Assembly (NCBI GenBank): GCA_905221605.1
Contig: CAJNDS010002284.1
Coordinates: 280,175-344,174, forward strand
From: Symbiodinium natans
Lineage: Eukaryota > Sar > Dinophyceae > Suessiales > Symbiodiniaceae
Direction: 5' to 3'
Length of the DNA: 64,000 nt
A program made the translations under genes and the position numbers. The notes beneath the pieces are model-generated. The model worked only from the letters and a program-made list of their open reading frames with translations, had not been told where the DNA came from and searched no databases. Within the stretch, counting starts at the first letter, position 1. Each line of letters starts with the position of its first letter. Shown here in pieces: positions 23,093-34,314 of the stretch.

Positions 23093-24789
23093 GGGTTTAG
23101 GGTTTAGGGTTTAGGGTTTAGGGTTTAGGGTTTAGGGTTTAGGGTTTGGGGTTTGGGGTTTGGGGTTTGGGTTTAGGTTTTAGGGTATTGCGGGGTTGGG
23201 TATTCAAGGTTTGGGTCTTATACGTCTTAGGGCTTTGGAGGTTTCGCGCGAACGTTCCAACCTCGATCTGGGCAAACTTCATCTCCCAACTAAGCCTGCA
23301 AACACCATCATCCTAAACCTTAATCCCTAAACTTCCCTAAACCCTAAACCCGAAACCCTAAAATCCCCAACGGCCCTGTCCCAGGTGGCGCAGAAGCGAA
23401 AGTCCCAAGCATGGGGCATTTTTCAACATCCCCAAAGATCCCCAAACATGCATCCTTTGCGAAAACGACAACCCCCCTAAAGGAACCGGTTAGGGTTTAG
23501 GGTTTAGGGTTTAGGGTTTAGGGTTTAGGGTTTCAAGGGTTTGGAGTTTAGGGTTTGTGGTTTAGGGCTTAGGGTTGAGGGTTTAGGGTTTAGGGTTTAG
23601 GGTTTAGGGCTTAGGGTCCTATTTTCGGAACCCCCCCCCTCACAAGTGCAACGAAGTCGTGGGGCTCCCAGATTTCCGTAACACGCATGTGCTTAGAGAA
23701 CTGTTACTAGGGTCCTTATATTATTGGGTTCCTCAGAAAAAGGGTTCTTCAGGGAGGGGGCCCTAGGGACCAGAACCCTATAATTATACATACTCTTGGT
23801 ACCACCATTCTATTCCTTCATCGTTCCAATGACTGTTCTTGTTGTGGTTCTTGTTGTTTTGTTGCAACTGTAGTGGCTACCATTCTTTCATGGCCGACCG
23901 TGACTCACCTCCATGCTTTTACGGGGGGGGGGGGGGGGCATTTGTTTCGGCTTCAGAACCTTCTTGTAAAACCTCTAAACCCACCAGAACCCTGAGAATC
24001 CCCGCTTAAGACGCCCAAAAACACCTCCGAGAAACCCCAAATCCCTCAACTCCCCCCCGCACCGCTCCTCCCCCTCAGAACCGACAAGTCCGCGCCTGCT
24101 TCAAGGACTCATGCTCCGTCTGCAGTGCTTCCTGTCGCTCCTTCAACCTCGAGGTTCACCACGGGGAGGGTCAGGGCTTAGGGAGGTTCACCACGGGAGG
24201 GTCAGGGTTTAGGGTTTAGGGTTTAGGGTTCAGGGTTCAGGGTTTAGGGTTTAGGGTTTAGGGTTCAGGGTTTAGGGCTTAGGGTTGAAGGTTCAGGGTT
24301 CAGGGTTTTGGGTTGAGGGTGATTGGTGGCTGCAGGGCTTTGGGAGGAACCCAGTGCTTGGGCTTCAGGGCTTAAAGGGGCTCAAAACAACTGCATTGGG
24401 AATTCGGCAAAACTTCGGATGGATTCCGAGCCCCGAAACCCCAAAGAGGGGAATGTGGGGGGAGTCCCACGTGCAAGCATCGGTCTCGAGGTGAAGGCCC
24501 TGAAGCCAGAAAGTCCACAAACACCCTACAACCCAAAACACAAGCCAACAGTCCCAAATCAGGGCTAAAGGTTTCCCTTTGAAGGACGGTTTAGGGTGCA
24601 ATCCCCTCCCCCAAAAATATTAAAACCCCGCCCCTACCCCCTAATATTAAATACCCCCCCCTATACGATAATAACGAAAACTGGGAGTACTTAATATTCG
24701 AGGGTAGAAGGGGGGTCTAGTATGAGGGTTTCCGAACTTAGGGGGTGCCTTATTGGGGTCCTTATTATTAGGGAATCCTACTATTTGGC

Positions 24790-25010
24790 CTAAACCCTAA
24801 ACCCTAAACCCTAAACCCTAAACCCTAAACCCTAAACCCTAAACCCTAAACCCTAAACCCTAAACCCTAAACCCTAAACCCTAAACCCTAAACCCTAAAC
24901 CCTAAACCCTAAACCCTAAACCCTGACCCTAAACCCTAAACCCTAAACCCTAAACCCTAAACCCTAACCCTCAACCCTGAACCCTGAACCCTGAACCCTA
25001 AGCCCCCATA
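24790..25010 (-). repeat. CCCTAAA tract
   Basis: About thirty copies, nearly all perfect, ending in CCCTGAA variants. The preceding 24640-24790 carries a copy of the dispersed TTATTGGGGTCCTTA repeat also seen at 34.2 kb. Confidence 0.95.
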
Positions 25011-25048
25011 TTTGGGGGAAGGGATTTAGGGGCGGGGGGGCTGAGGAC

Positions 25049-25107
25049 CCGCACTGGCGGAGCTCCGAAACGAGCTGGTCCGTCTTGCTCTGCTGCTTCT
25101 GCTGCAC
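25049..25107 (-). CDS. Exon with coiled-coil character
   Basis: CCAAAG|GTGCAG acceptor and TGCGG|GTCCTC donor. It reads VQQKQQSKTDQLVSELRQCG, a charged, Gln-rich helix typical of a coiled coil. It could belong with the exon at 25846-25942 upstream, which is also charged and helical. Protein unrecognised. Confidence 0.5.
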
Positions 25108-25329
25108 CTTTGGGAGGTTAGGGTTTTAGGGTTTCAAGGGTTTGGAGTTTAGGGTTTGTGGTTTAGGGCTTAGGGTTGAGGGTTTAGGGTTTAGGGTTTA
25201 GGGTCTAGGGTTTAGGGTTTAGGGCTTCCGAAGGCCAAAGCCCCAAACTCTCGAAAGAATTCTGGGCCCCAACGTTCAGGAGCGAGGATGTAGGTTTGAG
25301 GTTTAGAATTTGGGGTGCAGGTGGTTTTC

Positions 25330-25510
25330 GGGTTTGGGTTTGGGCGGGGGGGCAGGGGGGGGTGCAGGGCGGGGCGGGGGGCGGGGGCCAGGGGGCAGAG
25401 GGGGGGGCAGAGGGGGGGGCAGCGGCGGGGCAGGGGGGGTGGGGGGGGAGGGGGGGCAGGGGGGCAAGGGGGGGGGGGGGCAGGCGGGGGGGGGGGTGGG
25501 TGAGGGGGGG
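25330..25510 (+). repeat. G-rich low-complexity stretch
   Basis: About 180 bases of G runs broken by CA, A or C. It is open in all three plus frames as glycine-rich ORFs, which I do not believe are genes. Confidence 0.9.
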
Positions 25511-25845
25511 ACTTCAAGTTCGGCGCTTCTAGGGCAAAAGCCTAGGATGTGCGTTTTTGTTTGAGGCTTCAGGACCTATATAACTTTGGGCTTTAAATAA
25601 AGATTTCAGAGAATAGGTTCAGGACCTAACAAGGCTATTCGAAGTGTGTGGAACGCCAACACATCATCATGTTCGCAGTCGGGCTGGCGATGCCTGCGCG
25701 AAGGCGTACTGAGCGCTAGCTACTTCAGTAACCTCGGTCTCAGAGTCGCAGAAACCCCAAACCCCAAACCCTAAACCGAGCCATGGGTACCCTGAATCCT
25801 GAAACTCGAACCTAAACCGGAAACCCCAAACCAAAATTTGGGTAC

Positions 25846-25942
25846 CTGAAATGCCCTCGAGACGAAGCCCGAAGATGCGGTCTCTCGCCTGAGTCAGCAC
25901 TTGCCGCCCCTTCTGCCAGACCTCCTCCATCCTCTCGTTGAC
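25846..25942 (-). CDS. Exon with charged helical sequence
   Basis: GCGGCAG|GTCAAC acceptor and a canonical TTTCAG|GTACCC donor bracket 97 nt. They read VNERMEEVWQKGRQVLTQAR then DRIFGLRLEGIS. Composition and both splice sites are convincing; the family is not recognised. A further open stretch downstream (TEVTEVASAQYAFAQAS, near 25680-25735) may be the next exon. Confidence 0.6.
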
Positions 25943-26139
25943 CTGCCGCACAGTGGGGTTTGGGGCTTAGGGTTCAGGGCGTAGCGGCTCCAACCTCAAC
26001 TGTCAAACCATGATAGACCTGAATCATCACTCACGCTCGCCAACGGTACGTGCGCCATGCGAAGCTTGTTGACTCAGTTGCTGTTGAAGAGATTCAGCTT
26101 AAAGACTGCGTATGGGGTTGCACAGCATGTGTCACGCGC

Positions 26140-26297
26140 AAGCATCTTCAAAGACAGCACCTGTTGTTTGCCGTCTTCCTCACTAAGCCTCATGGCCATG
26201 CAAATTCGGTGAAATGGCACTTCATCGATCTCATTGAAGAGCATCAAGGCCAAACGCTGGTAGGCGGAAACCGACAACAAAAGCGGGGAATCCAATC
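26140..26297 (-). CDS. Exon, weakly cullin-like
   Basis: GCTCGAG|GATTGG acceptor; a GC donor (ATGCTT|GCGCGT) would keep phase. It reads LDSPLLLSVSAYQRLALMLF then NEIDEVPFHRICMAMRL and SEEDGKQQVLSLKML. The pattern V-x-Y-Q-x5-L-F-N followed by a helix-turn-helix and L-S-L resembles the cullin winged-helix stretch that follows the cullin-repeat/RING-binding core. Cullins are scaffolds of ubiquitin ligases. No matching neighbouring exon (neddylation site) was found, so another protein is quite possible. Confidence 0.4.
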
Positions 26298-28105
26298 CTC
26301 GAGCTCCACAGTTCCCACACCATGAACCCACCGAAGGCTACGGCCGCAAGTTATAGAGCCCCAGTGGCTAGGGTTGCAAGGCAAAGACTTCAAGATCTGG
26401 AGATCTCATTGAGCTGGCTGAGTCAACTGCGGGGGGAAGCCAAAACTCTGGTCTCGCGAGCTGTCGCCACCTTTGTTAAAGATTCGTGTCCTTGTCCAGA
26501 TTCCAGCGCATGTTGCATCTCGAAAATCGCCGAAGTGCATAAGCGGTTGGCCTTCTGACGCTCTGTTGATATCCTGACTGAGTCTTCTCGCAAGCATCGC
26601 GCAATGACTTAGGACATCGCTAGTTGGTTTACACGCCTTCACCGATTACGGCGCTGAGCGCAAGGCTGACAGCGCAGGGAAAGACGACAAAATGCCAAGG
26701 AGCACGCTAGAAACATAAGACACGCAAGAGCCCAGGCAAAAACTCAAACTGAATCGTGATCGCAGGGATGGGAATCATCTCATCTGCATTGGCCTTTGGA
26801 AAAGCCACCCAAAATTGAGCCACCACACCGCAAGACATCATCAACCCCTCGCGCTGGGAACAGCTTGGGCACCCGCCAAGAGGCAGTCCAAACACCAAAC
26901 ACACGACACGGTAATCGCATCATCCACACGTTGCACTCCCTGTAGAATTTCAGACACCCTGAAACTGGCGTGACTCCATGCTGGGTCCATCCTGTTCTAT
27001 CAATAGTGGGTTTCTGTTTGGCGTATAGCCGATCAACATCTTCGCCCAATTCAGGAACTGTAGCAGGCCCACAAAACGAACCTCCCATTGGGTAGCCCGC
27101 ACGCCTCCGCATGACAGTATCGCAATGGAAACAGTCGGTCATGCGCAGCATAATGAAAGCATTTCTTGATGTGATGCGCTGGAAAGATGTAACCGCAAGG
27201 CAAAGCAGCCTTTCCAGTGGCCATTGCCACTACTGACCGCTTCGTATTCTTGCAAAGTCGCCTGAGAACGCAAAACCCCTGCGCAATCCACGCTTAGGCG
27301 ATGCTGCTTTGAAGAACTGGGAAGCATCAGTACGACTGCAGGCGACGTCAAGTTGTTTCGCCTTTCCACACGGGCGCCGCTTCTCACATTCACCGGGATT
27401 TGCAAGCAAACCGATTCGGAACATCCGCGAGTTGACTTTGATTCCAGAGAGTCCACGAAGGTTCGTTGGAGAGTCTTTTTGCCAAACGACATGCTCGCGC
27501 CCTTCGCAACGAAGGACTGGCTTGAGTGGTTTATGGAAGTTCGAAACAATTTCTCTCTCGTGAGAATGCTTTTGGCGCAAGTTAGACCTCGGCGCTCTGC
27601 ATGTAAACAAATCATGTCGCTTTGTACGTGTTGCACGGTTCTCCCATGTGCATATGAAAATCATGCTAACATACCGATATTAATCAGGGCAGCAGCAAAA
27701 GAATCCTTGCCCGGCTCAGACGATCTGGTAAGGCTTCAGGGGGATTACGAGCAAACGGCTTTCTTAGACGGACGCGATTCAATGTTCCCGGAACCATTAC
27801 TTCCAAAAACTCCTTGAACTCGGTTGGGACGCGGGAGGGTTGAGGAGCGTTGCAAAGTTTCCGCGGTTTCGGGGATGAGCATGGTTCCTATGGGCCCAAT
27901 ACATCCCAATGCCCTACACTCGCTACCCTCTGGACTTTAGACACACAAAAAACTCCCGACACTCACCCCTGAACACCCAAAACCTCAGCGTGAAGGCCTT
28001 GGCTTCAACCTCCTGCAGCACCGCTCGGCATACAGCCTGCACAGGGCCACAGGTGGGGGGGGCAGGGGCTCTTTCTAGCTTGCTAGCAGCCACGTTTTCT
28101 AGCTT

Positions 28106-28239
28106 CTACAGGGGCTCTGGGTGCTTTTGGGGGGCGCGGTGAACGGGTCCCATCCACGCTGGGTGTACTTGGTCAATGCGGTCAGCGCCCCGGAAGGTGC
28201 AGGCGAGGGCAAACTTCAGGCCGAAAGACACAAATAGTC
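28106..28239 (-). CDS. Candidate terminal exon
   Basis: CACTGCAG|GACTAT acceptor, then open to a stop at 28106. It reads LFVSFGLKFALACTFRGADR then IDQVHPAWMGPVHRAP. A GC donor at 28287 of the exon upstream gives matching phase (intron 47 bp). Whether translation really ends here or splices earlier (for example after HPAWMG) cannot be said. Protein unrecognised. Confidence 0.45.
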
Positions 28240-28286
28240 CTGCAGTGCTTAACGTTGTTTTTAACTTCCGCAGCGTTGCCCTGCGC

Positions 28287-28392
28287 CTGTGACGATCTTG
28301 CAACTGGTGTGCGACGAGCCGGCGAACTCGAAGCGGAGCTTCGTGCACGGGGCCTTTGAACCCCCAAAGCCCTGCAGCCCAAGGCCCATGAC
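28287..28392 (-). CDS. Exon upstream of the candidate terminal exon
   Basis: CGCGAAG|GTCATG acceptor and GTCACAG|GCGCAG donor (a GT donor after AAGATC at 28294 is the alternative). It reads VMGLGLQGFGGSKAPCTKLR then FEFAGSSHTSCKI. Codon-like composition and the AG|G rule support it. No family recognised. Confidence 0.45.
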
Positions 28393-28739
28393 CTTCGCGT
28401 TGAGCTTAACATAAGTCGCCATAAGAAGGATTACTACGTCGTTTACTAGGCTACACGGTAAGTCTAAGCTCCATAACAAGAAACCAGCATCTGGTGCAAG
28501 CGTCTGGGTGACTAACCCAAACCCGAAGAACACGAAGCACCCTAAACCCCCCCCCCCCATCCGCTTTAAACCCAACCTATTCCACTCGGCCCCTACAGCC
28601 GTGATTCTCCCCAAATCCTGAACCCGAAACCCCTAACTGCACTTAAGCCCTAAGCCCTACACCCTAAACCCGATAAACCCTACAAACCCTATAAGCCCTA
28701 TATAAACCCTAGCAACCCGATAACCCTATAGAGCCGACA

Positions 28740-29110
28740 GTCTAAAAAAAACCTAAAAACCCTAAAAACCCTAAAGCCCCTAAAAACCCTAAAAACCCTA
28801 AAAACCCTAAAAACCCTAGAAACCCTAGAAACCCTAAAAACCCTATAAACCCTATAAACCCTGCACACCCTAAAAACCCTAAAAACCCTATCAACCCTAT
28901 AAACCCTATAAACCCTATAAACCCTTTGAACCCTATAAACCCTATAAACCCTATAAACCCTATAAACCCTATAAACCCTATAAACCCTATAAACCCTATA
29001 AACCCTATAAACCCTATAAACCCTATAATCCCTATAATCCCTATAAACCTAAACCCTATAAACCCTGTAAACCCTATAAACCCTAAACCCTGTACTCCTA
29101 CACCCTAAAT
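28740..29110 (-). repeat. CCCTATAAA 9-mer array
   Basis: The array begins as CCCTAAAAA variants and becomes homogeneous CCCTATAAA. The plus-strand ORF of NPINPI repeats over it is a period effect. Confidence 0.95.
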
Positions 29111-29714
29111 CGCCCTAAACCCCAAACCCTAAACCCTAAACTGGAAACCCTATTCCCCTAAACCCTAAACCCTACAAACCTTACAAGCCCGAAACCCTGA
29201 ACCCCTACACCCTAAATCGCCCCCCCCTAAACCCTAAACCCTAAACCCTAAACCCTAAAGCCTAAACCCAAGCCCTAAGCCCTAAACCCCTTTAAAGGGA
29301 AGACCGAAAGCCCCCGGCCTGGTGTGGGGAGCTCATGGATTGGGCCTCGCGCCAAGCCGTGAAAGGCTGTATCCTATTTTGGGCTAGGGTTTGGGGTTGA
29401 GGGTTGAGGGTTGAGGTTTTAGGGGTTTAGGGGTTTAGGGGTCACAAAACCCCGTAAGCCCCGACTTCTGAAACCTGACCTTTGCAGCAACCTTCCTTTA
29501 AACCCCCTTTAAAACCCCCTAAACACCCCCTTAAACCCCCTTAAACCTTCCCTTAAATCTTCCCTTAACACTCTGAAAAGCCCTAAATCCCCAGCCCCGG
29601 AGCCCCCCAAGATTCCGTGGCTTTGGGGGCCTTTCGCTTTGGCGCCGTGTGAAACGGAGGCCCAGCATCCGAAACCTCAAAAGCCCAAAAGCTCCCCCCC
29701 AAAGCCCAGGGCTT

Positions 29715-30175
29715 AGGGGTTTAGGGGTTTAGGGTTTAGGGTTTAGGGGTCTAGGGGTTGAGGGGTTTAGGGGTTTAGGGGTTTAGGGGTTTAGGGGTTT
29801 AGGGGTTTAGGGGTTTAGGGGTTTAGGGGTTTAGGGGTTTAGGGGTTTCGGGGTTTTGGGGTTTTAGGGGTTAGGGGTTTAGGGTTTAGGGGTTTAGGGG
29901 TTAGGGGTTTAGGGGTTTAGGGGTTTAGGGGGTTTAGGGGTTTAGGGGGGTTAGTTTAGGGTTTTAGGGTTTAGGGTTTAGGGTTTAGGGTTTAGGGTTT
30001 AGGGTTTAGGGTTTAGGGTTTAGGGGTTTTTAGGGTTTAGGTTTAGGGTTTAGGGTTTAGGGTTTAGGGTCTAGGGTTTAGGGTTTAGGGTTTAGGGTTT
30101 AGGGTTTAGGGTTTAGGGTTTAGGGTTTAGGGTCTAGGGTTTAGGGTTTAGGGTTTAGGGTTTAGGGTTTAGGGT
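29715..30175 (+). repeat. GGGGTTTA octamers then TTTAGGG heptamers
   Basis: 29715-29950 is mostly an 8-mer (TTTAGGGG); from 29955 the same strand continues as the 7-mer TTTAGGG. The switch happens without any intervening unique sequence. Confidence 0.95.
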
Positions 30176-30404
30176 TGAAGGCATCCCTCCGGCTTCCTCC
30201 ACCCCAGCCTCAGCCCCCCCTCCCCCTCTCACCTACTGATGGAGATATTCGAATGAAGCTCCAAGAGGCCAGGGCGTTTTGGTGGTGTTGGGGCCAAGGG
30301 AGCTTTCTAACCTTCGCGGTTTGGGTCTTCTTGGTGTTTTTTAAGGGTGTTTCGAGGGCTCTTACGGCTGTAAGCCCCCCTAGACCCTAAACCCTCAACC
30401 CTAA

Positions 30405-30535
30405 ACCCCTAAACCCCTAAACCCCCTAAACCCCCTAAACCCCCTAAACCCCCTAAACCCCCTAAACCCCCTAAACCCCCGAAACCCCCTAAACCCCCTA
30501 AACCCCCGAAACCCCCTAAACCCCCTAAACCCTAA
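30405..30535 (-). repeat. CCCCCTAAA 9-mer array
   Basis: About fourteen 9-mers in the orientation opposite to the preceding tract. The next island, 30540-30640, reads on minus PFPAPPGLDPEVRASQD and may hold an exon. Confidence 0.95.
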
Positions 30536-30803
30536 GTCTTGGCTGGCGCGCACCTCTGGATCCAGCCCCGGCGGTGCCGGGAACGGCCTGGGAGATGTTG
30601 GGACGAGGAGCGCACCGCTGGACGCTTTGAGCGGTTTTTGCCCAAAATGGGTTTAGGGTTTAGGGTTGAGGGTTGAGGGTTGAGGGTTTGGGGTTTGGGG
30701 TTTGGGGTTTGATTTACCCCAACAAACAACAAGCCTTACCGGTGTTTCTTGGGGAACCCACCACAGCAGGGTACCCCCGATTGTCGGAAACCTCATGCAA
30801 GGT

Positions 30804-30805
<2 letters not shown>

Positions 30806-30837
<32 letters not shown>

Positions 30838-30838
30838 A
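30806..30838 (+). repeat. Poly-G run, over 30 bases
   Basis: An unbroken G homopolymer, the longest of many G or C runs in the window. True length is uncertain. Confidence 0.9.
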
Positions 30839-31259
30839 GGTCCCCAGACACCTGCACCTTTAACACCCCGAAACCCTCTGATCCCAGCAACACTACGAGA
30901 GCGTGTGGGTGTGTCTGTGTGGGTGTGTGACCCGGCACTTTTCCATGTTGGTGCTGCCTCGAATTTGTGACTGCAGCCTGCGCTTAGCAACAATCGTCAT
31001 GGCCATGACTCTCAGGACCCGAGCTCTGGCTAAGGAACTGACATTAAGTTGCAATAATTAAGGGGGTACAACTCATATGGTAACGTTGAATACAAGTCTA
31101 ACCTCCCTAGCCGGAATCCCAGCTATTGTGCTTTCCTTGTGGGAGTTTTGGGACCCGGGCATTTGGGAGGGCCTCCAACTTCGCTATAACCCCGAAACAC
31201 CCCCCCTATAACCCTCTCAAAGGCCTGGAAAACCGCCATGAACCCGACTTTCACCGGTG

Positions 31260-31450
31260 AACCCTCTGGAACCCTCTGAACCCTCTCAACCCTCTGAACC
31301 CTCTGAACCCTCTGAAGCCTCTGAACCCTCTGAAGCCTCTGAACCGTCTGAACCCTCTGGAACCCTCTGAAGCCTCTGAAGCCTCCCCCTAAACCCTAAA
31401 CCCTCAACCCTAAACCCGAAACCCTGAACCCTCTGAACCCTCTGACGCCC
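31260..31450 (-). repeat. CCCTCTGAA 9-mer array
   Basis: Degenerate CCCTCTGAA and GCCTCTGAA units passing into CCCTAAA. The plus strand from about 31450 to a stop near 31645 is open (QLKPHGTIIRRLGLGWGRV) and may be coding, but nothing else supports it. Confidence 0.8.
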
Positions 31451-31840
31451 TACTCGCCCTGCAGCTGAAGCCACATGGCACGATCATTCGCCGACTGGGC
31501 CTCGGATGGGGCCGCGTTGTTCGCTCTTTGGGCGGAACATGGTCCACGACTATGGGGCTCCTAATGAGGGAATCCCGAAACATCCCTTGGGGCAGAGACA
31601 AGAGACTCCGATTGCTGCTGCGTAAACAATCTGGAGAATACACCTAAACCCTAAACCCTAAACCCTCAACCCTCAACCCTCAACCCTCAACCCTAAACCC
31701 TTGGCTTCCAACTTGAGGTTTAGGGCGTAGGGGCCCAAACCTGAACGCCAGCCAGATAGCAGCATCCTTCTTCAGAGGACCCCGAACCGGGACCCCGAAT
31801 TTCTGGGAATCTAAACTCCCGGCACCCCACACAAATAAAC

Positions 31841-31846
<6 letters not shown>

Positions 31847-31884
<38 letters not shown>
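31847..31884 (+). repeat. (CA)n microsatellite
   Basis: About eighteen CA dinucleotides; a shorter one lies at 43887-43910. Confidence 0.95.
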
Positions 31885-31886
<2 letters not shown>

Positions 31887-32802
31887 TTAGATATTAAAAG
31901 CAAACGCACAGGAAAACCCCCCAAGTATCCGGGCAACCTTCACAAACACCGAATGGACAACGACAGAACCGAACACGGTCTCCAGCCGAAGTGGCCATGT
32001 TCTGAAGGGCTGCCACCTCAGTCAGTCCGCCCCCCCAAACACCCCAAGTCCTAAACCCTGACTAGCCCCTCAACCCCTAAACCCTAAACCCTAAACCCTA
32101 AACCCTAAACCCTAAACCCTAAACCCTAAACCCTAAACCCTAAACCCTACACCTAGACCCCAAACCTTTAGATCTTAAACCGTTTTTTGGCCCGTTAAGC
32201 CCCCAAAGGTTCTCCAACGCCCTTGAAAAGGTATCAGTTTGGTCAAGTGGTAAACTCACCCTCAGCCCATAACGAAACCTCAAAACGCCAAGCCCCCTGA
32301 ACCTTGAAGACTAAAACCCCTGTACCTTCAAACCCTAAATCCTAAAAAAACCTGAACCTTCAAACCCTGAACCCTAAAACCCAAATCCCGAATTAAAAGG
32401 GGCCTCTGAGCTCACGCCCCCTCAGGGCCGTGGGGGAAATCACCCACGACCGGTTTATGGGTTCAGTCAAAGGCAAAAAGGACTTTCGAAACCCTAAACC
32501 CTGCGGCTTTATGGGTTTTTGGGGTGTGCAGGTGTAGGGTTTAGTGCGGGACTTGGGGGCTTAGGGGGCTGAGTCGAAGGTCTTGAGGGCTTAAGGGTTT
32601 AAGGGTTCAAGGGTTTGAGAGGTTCTAGGTTGAGCATTTAAGCTTCGTTTTTTTGGGAGAGGGGGGGGGAGGAGTTGGGAGAGTTGGGCGGGAGGGGGGG
32701 GGGTTCCGCGGGGCGTCCCGTATTTGATGGCTGCGGAGCGCGGCTCTTGGAGTTCTCAAGGACTTCGGAGCCCCCTTGACATCAGGAACTGGCTACGAGC
32801 TG

Positions 32803-32928
32803 TACTTGGAGCTTCATGGGTACTTGTAACCCCACATTACCGGTCTACCTAGAACCTACTTGGGGGATTTACGGGGCTTAGAGGTAGAGCTATGCTTGGG
32901 GTCATCAGTACCCATGAACTTCCAAGTA
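32803..32928. mobile_element. Small inverted-repeat element (MITE-like), copy A
   Basis: 126 bp bounded by inverted repeats of about 24 bp: TACTTGGAGCTTCATGGGTA at the left pairs with the complement of TACCCATGAACTTCCAAGTA at the right, with two mismatches. No coding capacity. The same termini bound a second locus at 58613-58751 and the interiors are similar in inverted orientation, so this is a family, not a chance hairpin. Confidence 0.65.
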
Positions 32929-34164
32929 TGGGGTGGTAGTTACATGGGGCTAGAAGGCGTTATATGGGGCTAGGGTAGAGGCGCTATATGGGGTTAGGGT
33001 TCAAGGTTCATAGAGTTTTCAAACACGGTTGAGTTCGGCAGGGAAGTCAGGATCCACTGTTGCTTCATGCGAGTCTATTGAAGCAGAGAACTCCGACAGT
33101 TTGCAGAGGCCGGGGTGACGCCATCTTGACGAATCAAAGGCTTTAGGAATAGGTGCGTTTTCGCCAACCAACTCACCCACGTCTTACGATCCGCAGGCTC
33201 GTAACACCTGTGGAGTGTTGCGGATGTTGGCGGCGTGAGTGCGAGCGCGGGCGTAGATCTCAGCGCAGGTGGGCGGTTTGAGGCGCGCGGTGCTGTGGCG
33301 GCGGCGCGTGCAGACACCGGGAAGGTCATCCATGTCGAAGCCCCGCGTGTGCGCACGCGCGCGCGCGCGCGCGCCGTTTACCAACCCCGCAAGGTAAGGA
33401 ACCCCAAAGGGCAAGCACTTTGCGAGAGAAACAGCTCCACATGCCAAAAAATGAGACCGGGGGACGGCTACGCAGCGACGGAAACGGCAGAACTCAAAGA
33501 GAAGCCGTTGGGTGTAAAAGAAACAACGATCGAGGATAAAGGAGGAGGGCAGGATGTGCGAGTAAGGAAAACAGGCAGCCGGCACAACTAGCAAACAACC
33601 AGCCATGACCGTTCACACGGAACAAGCCCAACTATCCCGAAACGATACCCCCTTAGAAACCTTCATGAAAATCGATTTAAGTATCTTTGGTTGAGTACGA
33701 ACAAACATATAACACCCCCCCCCTCCAAAAAAAAGACAGCAAAACCGGCTTATGAAGTCAGCTGAGGCGCCAGCTGGAGCAAGGTTTCACTGTTCGAGGC
33801 TGGCTTGGAAGCTTGAACCGAAAGTGGCACGGGGTTTTAGGGCTTCTTGGGGTTGGCTTCAGGGTTCTTAGGGTTCGGGATTTTGGAATTTTTTTTGGGC
33901 TTCTATCTTGTTGGGGCGTTGGGGGGTTTGGGAGGTTTTTCGGCCTCGTGCACACGATGCGCCGCACTCCCAGCCTAAACCCCAACCGCCCTAAGCCCTA
34001 AGAGCCCTAAGAGCCCTAAGAGCCCTAAGAGCCCTAAGAACCCTACACCAGGCATCAAGTTTCAGGGGCTTGCGCTTCTCGTCTTGGCGGCTTCTGGGCA
34101 AGAGGCGCCTCGCACCCAGGGAATAACAAGGCCGATGAAGACTCTAGGGATCATAAGGGGGTTT

Positions 34165-34314
34165 ACGATACTAGGGGTACTTTATTGGGGTCCTTGCTAG
34201 AAAGTGAATCCTACTGCGGGGTCTACTTTAAGGGAACCCCGGGTACTTTATTAGGGTCCTTACTAGAAAGTGAATCCTACTATTTGGGGGGTCTATGCTA
34301 AGGGAACCCCCGGG
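34165..34314 (+). repeat. Two tandem copies of a 75-bp repeat
   Basis: Unit begins GGGTACTTTATTGGGGTCCTT and includes CTAGAAAGTGAATCCTACT; the second copy starts at about 34241. Related sequence occurs at 24745-24790 (TTATTGGGGTCCTTATTATT then AATCCTACTATTTGG), with weaker similarity at 23700-23760. Confidence 0.7.

Noticed and set aside
25296-25564. Glycine-rich ORFs
   Set aside because: G-rich low-complexity DNA read in all three frames at once.
27139-27817. Overlapping opposed ORFs of 165 (minus) and 154 codons (plus)
   Set aside because: Neither has recognisable domains or convincing splice borders, and each is open against the other. The region is unique sequence and may hide exons, but I cannot support one.
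28926-29108. NPINPI repeat ORF
   Set aside because: Translation of the CCCTATAAA 9-mer array.
30806-30838. Long G homopolymers as functional G-quadruplex sites
   Set aside because: G and C runs of 10-35 bases are common here and their length may be a sequencing or assembly artefact, so no functional claim is made.
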